Assembly: GCF_030503855.1 (NCBI RefSeq)
Contig: NZ_CP129971.1
Span: 2,232,001 to 2,296,000 of the forward strand
Length of the DNA stretch: 64,000 nucleotides
Direction: 5' to 3'
From: Marivirga salinae
GTDB lineage: Bacteria > Bacteroidota > Bacteroidia > Cytophagales > Cyclobacteriaceae
Under the pieces are notes generated by a model. The model did no database searches. It saw nothing but the letters and a program-made list of their open reading frames with translations, and was not told where the DNA came from. Shown here piece after piece: positions 36,782 through 45,280 of this stretch (its first letter is position 1; the number at the start of each line of letters is the position of its first letter). The position numbers were made by a program, and so were the translations under genes.

Positions 36782-37264
36782 ATGAAGCAGTGGTTTTTGT
36801 GCAAAGTTAAATACCAGAAAGAAGATGAAAACGGTAGGTTAAAATCCGTTACAGAGCCTTATTTGGTCGATGCCGTTTCTTTTACTGAAGCGGAAACTCG
36901 CATGTATGAAGAAATGGGGGAGCGTGTGAGAGGAGAATTTATGATTACTGGCATTAGCAAAAGTAAAATAGTGGATGTTTTCCATTATGAGGATGCTGAC
37001 ATCTGGCATAAATGTAAGGTGGTTTATTATGTAGCAGAGGAAAGCGGGAAAGAAAAGAAAATCACCAATCAAATGATAGTGACTGCTAAAAATGTAAAAG
37101 AAGCTTACGATAGAATTTATCTAAGCTTAAATAATATGTTGGTTTCATTTCAGGTACCAGAAGTAATTGAAAGCTCGATAATTGAAGTATTTAATTATTC
37201 TGGCGATCTTTCACCAGAGTCATCTGAGGTGGAGGAAGAAGTTTCTGAAGAAGAGAATGATTAA
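36782..37264 (+). CDS. DUF4494 family protein
   Basis: A 160-aa protein beginning MKQWFLCKVKYQKEDENG, with EPYLVDAVSFTEAETRMYEEM; this is the Bacteroidota family DUF4494, function unknown. The C-terminal 15 residues are almost all Glu, Ser and Val. An in-frame TTG at 36767 would add five residues, but the ATG at 36782 matches the family start. It diverges from the THUMP methyltransferase across 86 bases. Confidence 0.85.
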   Translation: MKQWFLCKVKYQKEDENGRLKSVTEPYLVDAVSFTEAETRMYEEMGERVRGEFMITGISKSKIVDVFHYEDADIWHKCKVVYYVAEESGKEKKITNQMIVTAKNVKEAYDRIYLSLNNMLVSFQVPEVIESSIIEVFNYSGDLSPESSEVEEEVSEEEND

Positions 37265-37271
37265 AAAAGAA

Positions 37272-37305
37272 AACTTTCCCTTTGTGCTCTGACATTGGGA
37301 AAGTT
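37272..37305 (-). terminator. Terminator of the DUF547 gene
   Basis: AACTTTCCC (37272-37280) and GGGAAAGTT (37297-37305) form a 9-bp stem. On the minus strand it is followed by TTTCTTTTTT, a good U tract; on the plus strand the tract is weak. It lies 6 bases past the stop of the minus-strand gene at 37311. Confidence 0.7.
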
Positions 37306-37310
37306 AATTC

Positions 37311-38036
37311 CTATTGAATATTTAAACTCCAATCGTATTCATAATGATTTATATTATAGCTCGATGGGATTTTGCTTTCTCTGAATTGATTGATATATGA
37401 TATCACATTTTCTGCTTTCATTTTAAAGTCCTTTTCATACCATTTAAAAATCATAGACAATTCAACTAGATTTTGGTTTTCTTTAACTTTAATAAAATCA
37501 GGATTATTGATTGAGTTGGAAGTTCTTTCATCCAATTGAGCATCCAATTTATCGGCAGTGTAAGCAAAATTAGCCAACTCGGGACAGCCTATAGCCGCAC
37601 ATGAAAACGCAAAGTGAACGCGAGGATCTCTGAAAGGAATAATAACTTTTCCTTTTTCTATTTGATCTAATGTGAGCATTTCGCCTCCGACATTATGCTT
37701 TACCTTGTCAAAAAACCCGTTTTTATCTAAGGCCGATTTTAGTGGGTAGTATTCTGTTATTTGTCTGATTACAATGATGTTATAAGCATTAATGTACAAG
37801 GCTTTTATTTCATTTTTCGTCAATTCTTTAATATTCACTGAAGCTAATGACTGATATAATTTATCTACTTCCTCAAAATTGTTCTTCAATCTTTTATAGT
37901 CAACTTTTCCATCTTGAACATATTTTTTCAGGAATAGATCTGCTTCTTGATTAAATTCGTTAATGTTCTGTTTGTATGCCATCAAGCTCAGGCTTGATAA
38001 TAATACGGTAATAATTGTCAGTTTAAGATTTTTCAT
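37311..38036 (-). CDS. DUF547 domain-containing exported protein
   Basis: A 241-aa protein with a signal peptide (about 1-22) and a DUF547 domain, recognised by ALYINAYNIIVIRQI, RDPRVHFAFSCAAIGCPELANFAY and the MIFKWYEKDF motif. The conserved His, Ser, Cys and Asn/Asp residues give a predicted papain-like catalytic centre. DUF547 proteins occur widely, their function is unknown, and some are linked to thiol or glutaredoxin systems. The gene stands alone between two convergent or divergent neighbours. Confidence 0.87.
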   Translation of the reverse strand: MKNLKLTIITVLLSSLSLMAYKQNINEFNQEADLFLKKYVQDGKVDYKRLKNNFEEVDKLYQSLASVNIKELTKNEIKALYINAYNIIVIRQITEYYPLKSALDKNGFFDKVKHNVGGEMLTLDQIEKGKVIIPFRDPRVHFAFSCAAIGCPELANFAYTADKLDAQLDERTSNSINNPDFIKVKENQNLVELSMIFKWYEKDFKMKAENVISYINQFRESKIPSSYNINHYEYDWSLNIQ

Positions 38037-38173
38037 AGTTCTTTTATTTTTTCTTCAATTTACGATAAGAATTTAACTTCGGATTGCTTTTTATTGTCTT
38101 CGGCTTGACAATTGATTAGTTTTAATAGCTTTAAAATTGAATTGAGAATTTTCACAACATTTAAATCAACCCT

Positions 38174-39505
38174 ATGAGGAGCATAGTCATCATTGGAAAT
38201 GGTATTTCAGGTGTTACCACCGCTAGGCATATTCGCAAACATAGTGAAGATAAAATCACAATCATTTCTGCTGAGACAGAACATTTCTATTCTCGCACAG
38301 CCTTAATGTATATTTATATGGGGCACATGAAATATGAAAATACGAAGCCATATGAAGATTTCTTCTGGAAAAAGAACAGAATTGATTTAGTATATGATTA
38401 TGTGGAGCAAATTGATTTTAAAAACAAAAAACTGCAATTAAAACAATCTGAGGCGGTCAACTATGATGTTTTAGTATTAGCAGTAGGATCTAAATCTAAT
38501 AAATTCGGATGGCCTGGCCAAGATTTGGAGGCAGTTCAAGGGCTCTACAGTTATCAGGATTTAGAAGGGATGGAGAAATATTCTTCAACCACAAAGCAGG
38601 CTGTAATTGTAGGAGGGGGGTTGATTGGAATTGAAATGGGGGAGATGTTCCACACCCGAAATATAGATGTCACTTTTGTAGTCCGTGAAAGCAGCTTTTG
38701 GGATAATGTATTGCCTCCCGGAGAATCAGAGATGGTCAATAGACATATTAGAAAGCATGGTTTTAAATTGATGCTTGAATCCGAGATTACGGAAATTATA
38801 GATGATGGAAATGGAAGAGCAAAAGGAGTGAAATTGAAAGAGGGAGGAGAATTAGAAGCACAGTTTGTTGGATTAACTGTGGGGGTTTCTCCAAATATCG
38901 ATTTTCTTAAAGATACGGACTTGGAAACCAATAAGGGGATAAAAGTCAATGAATACTTTGAGACCAACCAACCAGATGTTTATGCTATTGGTGATTGTGC
39001 TGAATTTGAAAAAGTTCCTGCTGAAGATAGAAAGTCTATTGAACAAGTTTGGTACACAGGAAGAATGCATGGAGAGACTTTAGCTCAATCGATTTGTGGG
39101 AATAAAACAGCTTATCAACCAGGTGTTTGGTTCAATTCAGCTAAGTTTTTGGATATAGAATATCAAACTTATGGACAAGTGACCAATCAGCCTAATGAAA
39201 AAACTGAAGAACATTTTTATTGGGAACATGAAAAAGGAGAAAAATCAATCAGATTGGTTTTTCATAAAGAAGATAAGACTTTGAAGGGCGTAAACTTAAT
39301 GGGCGTAAGATATCGTCATGAGGTTTGCGATAAGATGATAAGGGATAAATGGCCCATGAAAAAAGTTTTTCAAAATTTGAAGAAGGCTAATTTTGATCCT
39401 GAATTTTTCAAAAGATATGAGGATGAATTGGTGGGTATGTATAATAAAAGATACCCAAATGAAATGGTTAAAGTAGGTAGAAAAAAAGTATTGGGATTAT
39501 TCTAA
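38174..39505 (+). CDS. FAD/NAD(P)-dependent pyridine-nucleotide-disulfide-type oxidoreductase
   Basis: A 443-aa flavoprotein of the NirB/rubredoxin-reductase type. FAD-binding GNGISGVTTARHIRK (8-22), NAD(P)-binding VIVGGGLIGIEMGEMF near the middle, and the second FAD motif YAIGDCAEF are intact. The redox-active CxxxxC of disulfide reductases is not evident, so electron transfer rather than disulfide chemistry is likely. An additional C-terminal part (about 320-443) is conserved in this family. It precedes the membrane iron-sulfur protein by 9 bases, which suggests the two work as one electron-transfer unit. Confidence 0.88.
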   Translation: MRSIVIIGNGISGVTTARHIRKHSEDKITIISAETEHFYSRTALMYIYMGHMKYENTKPYEDFFWKKNRIDLVYDYVEQIDFKNKKLQLKQSEAVNYDVLVLAVGSKSNKFGWPGQDLEAVQGLYSYQDLEGMEKYSSTTKQAVIVGGGLIGIEMGEMFHTRNIDVTFVVRESSFWDNVLPPGESEMVNRHIRKHGFKLMLESEITEIIDDGNGRAKGVKLKEGGELEAQFVGLTVGVSPNIDFLKDTDLETNKGIKVNEYFETNQPDVYAIGDCAEFEKVPAEDRKSIEQVWYTGRMHGETLAQSICGNKTAYQPGVWFNSAKFLDIEYQTYGQVTNQPNEKTEEHFYWEHEKGEKSIRLVFHKEDKTLKGVNLMGVRYRHEVCDKMIRDKWPMKKVFQNLKKANFDPEFFKRYEDELVGMYNKRYPNEMVKVGRKKVLGLF

Positions 39506-39514
39506 ATTAGATAT

Positions 39515-41308
39515 ATGAAGAGTTTAAAAATAATACATAAAATCGGTTTATTTGTCTTTATTATTGGTTTTTCAACCTTTTTATCCTTGTTCTTTTTAGG
39601 GCAATATCAATTAGATAAAAATGATTTGAAGGAAGTTTTAGGGGAAGATACTTTTCCTTTGGTTGATGAATTTGCTAGTGATATTTATAATAAGAAGTAC
39701 ACTAATCAATTTGCATTTATTAGTGATTTTAAATCTGTCTTAGAGCAAAGCAATCAAAAAGTAAAATCAAAATTTGAAATCAAATCAGATTTAGCTAAAG
39801 AAATTGCAACTTCAGTTGAAGGAAAAGCATTTCAGCAATCTGCAATTGAAAAAACAATAGGCAAAGCTTCTGATGATGTAGGAGAATGGCAATTGAAGCA
39901 ACTCATAGATTATACAGGATGGATGGAAGGCAAGGAATATGAAACCACTGATGAATTGACATCTCAATTAGAGAATGTTATTACTGATATAAATAATTCA
40001 ATTATTTCCCAAAAAGGCTTCAGCCAAAATAATATAAATAACAAGACATTTACAATTACAAAACAGTCAGAGGTAGGTCCAGTTGCTCAAAACCCTTGGT
40101 TATGGTTGCTTTTAGCTATAGGTATTCCAATTATCGGAGCCATTATGTATTTATTGCCTAAATTAAAAACAGAACATGCTGGGATTAAAAATGATGGGAT
40201 ATTCCATAGTGCCCTGAAAAACAGAGGCTGGATTGGTATTTTATTAGGTACATTTCTAATCAGTTTTTATGTATTTCTTTATTGGTTTCCTGAATATATG
40301 ACCTCCTGGATTGTGATGGTTGACCCGCTCAGTAAAATGTTAAGCGGGAATCCTGCTAGTCAGTGGTTTATGTATGGATTCCTTTACACCTTGGCTATTT
40401 TGGTCATGGGCATTAGGATGATTATTAAGTACAGACATAGCCCTTATCAAATGGTTCGGACTGTATCTGTTATGTTCTTTCAATTGGCTTTTGCTTTTGT
40501 GATTCCTGAAATACTGGTTCGCCTGAATCAACCTTACATGGATTTGAAAAATATGTGGCCATTGGATTACAGCTTCTTTTTTGATTACCGATTAAACGAA
40601 ATGGTTGAAGCAGGCACGATTGGCTTGTTTATGTTGGGTTGGGGGATAGCCTTGTTTACATTGGGGGTTCCAATCTTCACCTATTTGTACGGTAAGCGAT
40701 GGTATTGTAGTTGGGTATGTGGTTGTGGAGGATTGGCCGAAACTTTGGGCGATCCTTACCGACAGTTATCAGATAAGTCACTAGGAGCGTGGAAAATAGA
40801 AAGGTGGCTAATTCATGGTGTCTTAGTTTTTGCAGTGGTGATGACGGCTGCTGTTTTATATACATATTTCACAGGCAGCTCTCAGCTTCTGGGTATGAAT
40901 ACTTATAACATAAGAGCGGTCTATGGCTTTGGAATTGGATCTATATTTTCCGGTGTAATAGGTACCGGATTTTATCCTTTTATGGGTAACAGGGTTTGGT
41001 GTAGGTTTGGGTGTCCTTTAGCGGCTTACTTAGGCTTTGTTCAGCGTTTCAAGTCTCGTTTTAGAATTACCACAAATGGAGGGCAATGCATTTCATGCGG
41101 TAACTGCTCTACTTATTGTGAAATGGGGATAGATGTTCGTTGGTATGCTCAAAGAGGACAAAATATTATCCGTTCTTCATGTGTTGGTTGTGGTGTTTGT
41201 TCTTCTGTTTGCCCTAGGGGTGTTTTAAATCTTGAGAATAGAGATGAAAATGGTAGGTTTAATCAGCCTTCTTTGGTTGGTAATGATAGTTTTGGCGTTC
41301 AGAGTTAA
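39515..41308 (+). CDS. Membrane 4Fe-4S protein (NapH/CcoG-like) with periplasmic domain
   Basis: A 597-aa protein. An N-terminal helix (about 12-34) leads to a non-conserved domain of about 150 residues, then six to eight membrane helices. Membrane-adjacent cysteines in WYCSWVCGCGG and VWCRFGCPLAAYLGF are typical of NapH, NosR and CcoG. The C-terminus has two ferredoxin motifs, CISCGNCSTYCEMG and CVGCGVCSSVCPRG, for two [4Fe-4S] clusters on the cytoplasmic side. It presumably moves electrons across or into the membrane, with the FAD oxidoreductase upstream as donor or acceptor. The physiological partner is unknown. Confidence 0.85.
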   Translation: MKSLKIIHKIGLFVFIIGFSTFLSLFFLGQYQLDKNDLKEVLGEDTFPLVDEFASDIYNKKYTNQFAFISDFKSVLEQSNQKVKSKFEIKSDLAKEIATSVEGKAFQQSAIEKTIGKASDDVGEWQLKQLIDYTGWMEGKEYETTDELTSQLENVITDINNSIISQKGFSQNNINNKTFTITKQSEVGPVAQNPWLWLLLAIGIPIIGAIMYLLPKLKTEHAGIKNDGIFHSALKNRGWIGILLGTFLISFYVFLYWFPEYMTSWIVMVDPLSKMLSGNPASQWFMYGFLYTLAILVMGIRMIIKYRHSPYQMVRTVSVMFFQLAFAFVIPEILVRLNQPYMDLKNMWPLDYSFFFDYRLNEMVEAGTIGLFMLGWGIALFTLGVPIFTYLYGKRWYCSWVCGCGGLAETLGDPYRQLSDKSLGAWKIERWLIHGVLVFAVVMTAAVLYTYFTGSSQLLGMNTYNIRAVYGFGIGSIFSGVIGTGFYPFMGNRVWCRFGCPLAAYLGFVQRFKSRFRITTNGGQCISCGNCSTYCEMGIDVRWYAQRGQNIIRSSCVGCGVCSSVCPRGVLNLENRDENGRFNQPSLVGNDSFGVQS

Positions 41309-41351
41309 ATAGAAAGAGCTTATTGGAATTTTTAATTCTATAATTTTGTAT

Positions 41352-41359
41352 TATATTTG
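41352..41359 (+). promoter_or_regulatory. -7 promoter element of the MazE-like/MazF module
   Basis: TATATTTG matches TAnnTTTG. It lies 23 bases before the ATG at 41383 and overlaps the alternative GTG at 41359, which argues for the ATG start. No TTG at the proper -33 distance. Confidence 0.45.
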
Positions 41360-41382
41360 TGATATACAAATATGAAATAGCC

Positions 41383-41625
41383 ATGAATATAACAACTACA
41401 CTTCCCAAACATGTCGTTGATTTATTGGCCAAAAAGGCTAATGAATTAAATATGCCTAAGAATAAATTGATAGAAAAGGCCTTAACTGTCTATTTAGAAA
41501 ACATAGAAAAGGCAGAATATGCCAAATCATACAAAATGGCAGGAGACGATATAGATGTCATGATGGTTGCAGAAGAAGGTATGCAAGATTACTGGAAGCA
41601 ACTCAAAGATACTGATGACGCATGA
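41383..41625 (+). CDS. Ribbon-helix-helix antitoxin
   Basis: An 80-residue protein starting MNITTTLPKHVVDLLAKKANELNMPKN, a classic ribbon-helix-helix DNA-binding start, then a helical acidic tail that would neutralise the toxin. It overlaps the downstream MazF/PemK toxin gene by four bases (ATGA). Upstream GTG 41359 would add eight non-conserved residues. Such proteins autorepress their operon. Confidence 0.85.
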   Translation: MNITTTLPKHVVDLLAKKANELNMPKNKLIEKALTVYLENIEKAEYAKSYKMAGDDIDVMMVAEEGMQDYWKQLKDTDDA

Positions 41626-41954
41626 AGCAGGCTGAAATTTGGAATGTAAACTTAAATCCTGTTAAAGGTAGTGAGCAAGCAGGATTTCGGCCTGTTGTCA
41701 TTTTAAGTGGAAATTTGGCTAATGAATTTTTGCGTACCGTAATAGTTTGTCCACTCACCACAAAGGTTAAAGGATATAAAGGAAATCCTGTTTTAGAACC
41801 AAATATTAAAAATGGCTTGAAGGAAAAGTCAGAAGTTTTGGTTTTTCATATCCGCTCCATTTCAAAGGATCGATTTGTCAATAAATTGGGAGAAGTTTCG
41901 CCAGATTGCATGGAACAAATGAAGAAGACTTTAGGGGATATTTTGAAATATTAG
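41622..41954 (+). CDS. MazF/PemK family mRNA interferase toxin
   Basis: A 110-aa sequence-specific endoribonuclease of the type II toxin fold. EIWNVNLNPVKGSEQAGFRPVVIL is the conserved MazF start with the catalytic-loop Arg, followed by IVCPLTTKVKGY (the catalytic Thr region) and the HIRSISKDRFVNKLG segment. Length and motifs are intact, so it is probably active. It is translated from within the antitoxin stop and ends 4 bases from the RelE/ParE toxin gene read in the opposite direction. Confidence 0.92.
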   Translation: MKQAEIWNVNLNPVKGSEQAGFRPVVILSGNLANEFLRTVIVCPLTTKVKGYKGNPVLEPNIKNGLKEKSEVLVFHIRSISKDRFVNKLGEVSPDCMEQMKKTLGDILKY

Positions 41955-41958
41955 TTTA

Positions 41959-42258
41959 TTACAAATACTTTTTGATTTTTGTTGGGTCTTGACGATTATC
42001 CCAAACACTTGCTATTATGAGCTTTGTTGCTGTTAGTTTATAAAAAATACTGAAATTCCCATCTGAAATAACTCTAATGTTTTGGAAATCAGTTGGTTTT
42101 CCTATGTAATTGAATTTTGAGAGATGCTTAATTTTCCTTCTTATAAACTTTGATATTTTTACGCTATATTTTTTGTTACCTGTTTTATTATCCCAAAATT
42201 CAAGGATGTCTTTTCTTTGGTTTTTTGCTGTGTCTGTCCAAATTACTCTTTTAGCCAT
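41959..42258 (-). CDS. RelE/ParE family toxin
   Basis: A 99-aa toxin. VIWTDTAKNQRKDILEFWDNKTGN is the N-terminal helix-strand of RelE/ParE proteins, and the C-terminal NIRVISDGNFSIFYKL and ASVWDNRQDPTKI strands hold the conserved Arg and Trp-Asp-x-Arg-Gln. Whether it cleaves ribosome-bound mRNA (RelE) or attacks gyrase (ParE) cannot be told; the WDNRQDP end is common in the ParE-like group. It overlaps its antitoxin by 16 bases. Confidence 0.88.
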   Translation of the reverse strand: MAKRVIWTDTAKNQRKDILEFWDNKTGNKKYSVKISKFIRRKIKHLSKFNYIGKPTDFQNIRVISDGNFSIFYKLTATKLIIASVWDNRQDPTKIKKYL

Positions 42259-42482
42259 TCGTCTTCTTCAGCATTTACTTCTTCATCTGTAGAAATTCTA
42301 CCATATTTTATATCTTCTTCAGCGGCTTTTAATGCATCTAGTTGTTCAACAGATACTTTATAAATTCCATCTTTTTCTTTTGATTTTTTTAATATGTCAT
42401 CTATAGTTGATAAGGCACTAATATCATTAATGGCTAATATTTTTTTGATTAGGTCGATTTTTATTTGTGCTTCTGATATCAT
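42243..42482 (-). CDS. Antitoxin of the RelE/ParE module
   Basis: A 79-aa acidic protein, MISEAQIKIDLIKKILAIND at the start, with a long helical N-terminus and an Asp/Glu-rich C-terminus (EVNAEEDEWLKE). It lacks a recognisable ribbon-helix-helix but its length, acidity and 16-base overlap with the toxin identify it as the partner. It is the first gene of the pair, read right to left. The 48 bases between it and hutG show only a weak AGAAAT-CAA-ATTTCT hairpin. Confidence 0.75.
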   Translation of the reverse strand: MISEAQIKIDLIKKILAINDISALSTIDDILKKSKEKDGIYKVSVEQLDALKAAEEDIKYGRISTDEEVNAEEDEWLKE

Positions 42483-42530
42483 AGTTATTAATTTAAAAAA
42501 GGATAATGAGAAATCAAATTTCTTTAGATT

Positions 42531-43523
42531 TTAATTCTCTAAAACCCCTTTAACAAAATCACTCACTAAATAAGAAAGTAATTTTCCTGTGCTATTATCT
42601 TTTAAGCCAGTTTCCAATTCGGTAGCGGCTTCACAGATATGAAAATAAGCTGGATGTAAATTATGAGCGCTTTTGTAAGCATAATATCTTGCTTCTGTGG
42701 TGGTAAAACCAGAGGGTGTCATGGCTGAACTTAATACACCTTCTATGCTGTCCATATCCAATTCAATTCCGCAAGCTTTATGTTGATTGAGTTGAATGAA
42801 ATCATTTATAGCATCTTCAAAACTGATCTTTTTCCGTAAATAAATATCTTCCCAAAAATAGTATCGAATGCCTTTATGTTTAGCCATTTCATCCAGCATA
42901 TTTTGGCTATTGTAATTTTCATGTAAGCCTAAAATGCTATAATCAGCCATAAATCCTTCAGCTTTGGCAGTGCTGAATGGATTACCACTATGTCTGCCTT
43001 CCAAAGCTCTGAAATCAGCATGAGCATCCAAATTCATTACATTTATTGTCCCATCTTTTGCCTGACTTACTCCTTTTATGATAGGATAAGCATTGGCATG
43101 ACTTCCGCCAATAATAATCGGAATTTTTCCTGCATTTGAAATTTCTTGAATAAGCGGAAATACAGCATCATCAATTAAAGGGACCAATTCTCTGAAATCT
43201 TCTACAGTTTTAGCGTTTTCAGCCAATTCTTGAAAATTAAAATTCCCTAATAGGTGAATACTTTCTCCATTCAATTTGTGGGTATGCTGAATATTTAAGA
43301 AAGCTTTCAAAAATGAATTCCATGCAGTATGGGTACCGCTAACTCCTAAATTTCCTTTTACCCCTATCGATTCTTCAATTCCTAAAAGGATAAATTTTGC
43401 AGTAGAATTCTTATATTCAGTTCCATAACTGATTTTCTCACCTATTTTAATTTCTCCTTTTCTAGGCTTTAGGTAGCTATTTAAAGCTGTTTCGTCAAAA
43501 TAATGGAAGTGATTTATATCCAT
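42531..43523 (-). CDS. hutG: Formimidoylglutamase (arginase family)
   Basis: A 330-aa ureohydrolase that splits N-formimidoyl-glutamate to glutamate and formamide, the last step of histidine degradation. Manganese ligands are visible: H142 in GGSHAN, D166-H168-D170 in DAHAD, and D256-D258 in LDMDSI. Assignment to formimidoylglutamase over arginase rests on overlap (10 bases) with the imidazolonepropionase gene upstream. The other hut genes, hutH and hutU, are not in the window. Confidence 0.87.
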   Translation of the reverse strand: MDINHFHYFDETALNSYLKPRKGEIKIGEKISYGTEYKNSTAKFILLGIEESIGVKGNLGVSGTHTAWNSFLKAFLNIQHTHKLNGESIHLLGNFNFQELAENAKTVEDFRELVPLIDDAVFPLIQEISNAGKIPIIIGGSHANAYPIIKGVSQAKDGTINVMNLDAHADFRALEGRHSGNPFSTAKAEGFMADYSILGLHENYNSQNMLDEMAKHKGIRYYFWEDIYLRKKISFEDAINDFIQLNQHKACGIELDMDSIEGVLSSAMTPSGFTTTEARYYAYKSAHNLHPAYFHICEAATELETGLKDNSTGKLLSYLVSDFVKGVLEN

Positions 43524-44737
43524 TCTCCTTTTATCATAACTTTTTCGATATTCTGAGAGCCAAATGCATAAGGCATATAGGCCAAAGAAGGAATATCCTT
43601 TGTGAGGATTAAGTTAGCACTTTTTCCTTTAGAAATGGAACCCACTTCCTTTTCTACTTCCATAGCGTAAGCTCCATTTAGAGTAGCCGCATTAAAAGCT
43701 TCCTCAGGCGTTATTTTCATTTGAATGCAAGCTAATGAAATCAATAATGGAATATTTCCACTTGGAGAAGAGCCTGGATTATAATCGGTTGCTAAGGCTA
43801 TGGCAGCGCCTGCATCAATTAATTCCCGAGCAGGAGGGAAGCCCATTCTTAAGAAAAAGGCTGCAGAAGGAAGTAAAGTTGAAATGATTTCATTCTCACC
43901 TAACAACTTAATTTCTTCTTCACCTAAAGTTTCCAGATGGTCAACAGAAAGGGCATTGGTTTTAATACCCAATTGCACTCCACCGCTATTATTTAATTGG
44001 TTGGCATGAATTTTTGCTTTCAAGCCATACTTCGCACCTGCACTTAGTACTTGCTCACTTAATTGTTCATCGAAAAAGCCTGTCTCGCAAAACACATCAA
44101 TGTAGTCTGCTAATTTCTCCTCTGCTATGGCAGGCAACATCTCATCTATAATAAGCTTTATATAAGCTTCTTTATTTTCTTTATAGGGCTCTGGGAAAGC
44201 ATGTGCTCCCAAAAATGTAGATTTTACTGGGATATTTACAGCTTCCTTTATTCTTCTGATTACCCGAAGCATTTTGAGTTCGGCTTCCAAGCTCAAGCCA
44301 TAACCGCTTTTGATTTCCAAGGCACCAGTTCCAAGGTGCATCACCTCATTTACCCGAACCATAGCTTGCTCAAAAAGCTCGTCTTCAGATGTATTAGCCA
44401 ATCTTTTAGCTGAATTCAAAATTCCGCCTCCTTTAGCAGCAATTTCAGCGTAACTTAGTCCTTTTATTTTGTGAACAAATTCATCTTCTCGGCTACCGGC
44501 AAAAACAATATGCGTATGAGAATCACAAAAAGTAGGTAAAATAGATTTTCCTTTGGCATCGAATACCTTCTTTCCTTCTGTTATGGCATTTGCCATTTTA
44601 CCAAAATCCACTATTCTACCATTCTCCACTTCTAAGAATGCATTTTCTAATGAGGGGAAATCAGCTAGTTCCTTTCCTCTTAGCAATTGCGTGGTTTCTC
44701 TTGTACCGTAAAGTGATTTAATGTTGGTTATGAGCAT
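43514..44737 (-). CDS. hutI: Imidazolonepropionase
   Basis: A 407-aa metal-dependent amidohydrolase opening the imidazolone ring in histidine catabolism. The metal-binding HxH is H74-T-H76 in DSHTHIVFAG with GSREDEF, and further conserved blocks are IKSGYGLSLEAELKMLR, KIHANQL, SVDHLETL and ALATDYNPGSSPSGN. Full length. It forms an operon with hutG. Its start lies next to the left flank of the inverted repeat around the four-helix-bundle gene. Confidence 0.95.
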   Translation of the reverse strand: MLITNIKSLYGTRETTQLLRGKELADFPSLENAFLEVENGRIVDFGKMANAITEGKKVFDAKGKSILPTFCDSHTHIVFAGSREDEFVHKIKGLSYAEIAAKGGGILNSAKRLANTSEDELFEQAMVRVNEVMHLGTGALEIKSGYGLSLEAELKMLRVIRRIKEAVNIPVKSTFLGAHAFPEPYKENKEAYIKLIIDEMLPAIAEEKLADYIDVFCETGFFDEQLSEQVLSAGAKYGLKAKIHANQLNNSGGVQLGIKTNALSVDHLETLGEEEIKLLGENEIISTLLPSAAFFLRMGFPPARELIDAGAAIALATDYNPGSSPSGNIPLLISLACIQMKITPEEAFNAATLNGAYAMEVEKEVGSISKGKSANLILTKDIPSLAYMPYAFGSQNIEKVMIKGEWI

Positions 44738-44742
44738 GGGTG

Positions 44743-44786
44743 TGAGTTGGGAGTTAGAAGTTAGAAGATGGAAGTTTGAAGTTGAG
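44743..44786. repeat. Left inverted repeat of the four-helix-bundle cassette
   Basis: An imperfect tandem of TTAGAAG/TTGAAG-type heptamers. GGAGTTAGAAGTT (44750-44762) is found exactly inverted as AACTTCTAACTCC at 45317-45329, and AGAAGTTAGAAG (44756-44767) is inverted at 45298-45309. Confidence 0.6.
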
Positions 44787-45140
44787 CTATCGAACCTTAC
44801 TTCGGAAACTTACCATCATATTCATTAAATTATATGCTTGATTGTATTGAGTTTGAAATTGATTTTCATCTATATAATTTCTTCTTTTTGCTTTATGTAA
44901 GCAAGTTACAACTTCAGCAAGAGATCGAATACTGTAGCTTAGAAATCTTTTATATTCTGGAGCAGACTGTAAAATAGAGCCCTCAGAAATATTTAAAGCA
45001 ATTGAATCGGAAGCCCTCCGAAGTTGAGAAGTTAGATTAAATATTTCATCTTTTGGGAAGTTTATAGATAAATTAAACAAGTCTTCTCCATAATCCATAG
45101 CAATTTGCCATATTCGAAGATTTTCAAATTTAAAGTTCAT
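44787..45140 (-). CDS. Four-helix-bundle protein (23S rRNA-intervening-sequence / Avd-like)
   Basis: A 117-aa helical protein of the TIGR02436/S23 family: FENLRIWQIAMDYGEDLF, the LRRASDSIALNISEGS motif and the SLAEVVTCLHKAKRR segment are diagnostic. The fold is that of Avd in diversity-generating retroelements and of proteins encoded in 23S rRNA intervening sequences. No reverse transcriptase, template repeat or rRNA gene is near. The gene lies between inverted low-complexity repeats (44743-44786 and 45281-45329) and has two palindromes in its upstream region. Its role is unknown; nucleic-acid binding is plausible. Confidence 0.88.
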   Translation of the reverse strand: MNFKFENLRIWQIAMDYGEDLFNLSINFPKDEIFNLTSQLRRASDSIALNISEGSILQSAPEYKRFLSYSIRSLAEVVTCLHKAKRRNYIDENQFQTQYNQAYNLMNMMVSFRSKVR

Positions 45141-45157
45141 GGTTGATTTTTTAATGA

Positions 45158-45209
45158 AATACTAAAGTATTAAACCATATTAAATCTACCAACTGATTTT
45201 GCAAAATCA
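45158..45209. promoter_or_regulatory. Two palindromes upstream of the four-helix-bundle gene
   Basis: TGATTTTGCAAAATCA (45194-45209) is a perfect 16-base palindrome. AATACT-AA-AGTATT (45158-45171) is a second, imperfect one. Both lie within 70 bases of the gene start, where an operator would be expected. Confidence 0.45.
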
Positions 45210-45280
45210 ATTCCTTTAAATTTGTGTACAGACAAACATAACTGTTAAGCTATAAACCGGTCTGACCTTCGGTACTGACC

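Noticed and set aside
41359-41382. GTG start extending the RHH antitoxin by eight residues
   Set aside because: The -7 promoter box TATATTTG overlaps it, and the ribbon-helix-helix begins at the ATG at 41383.
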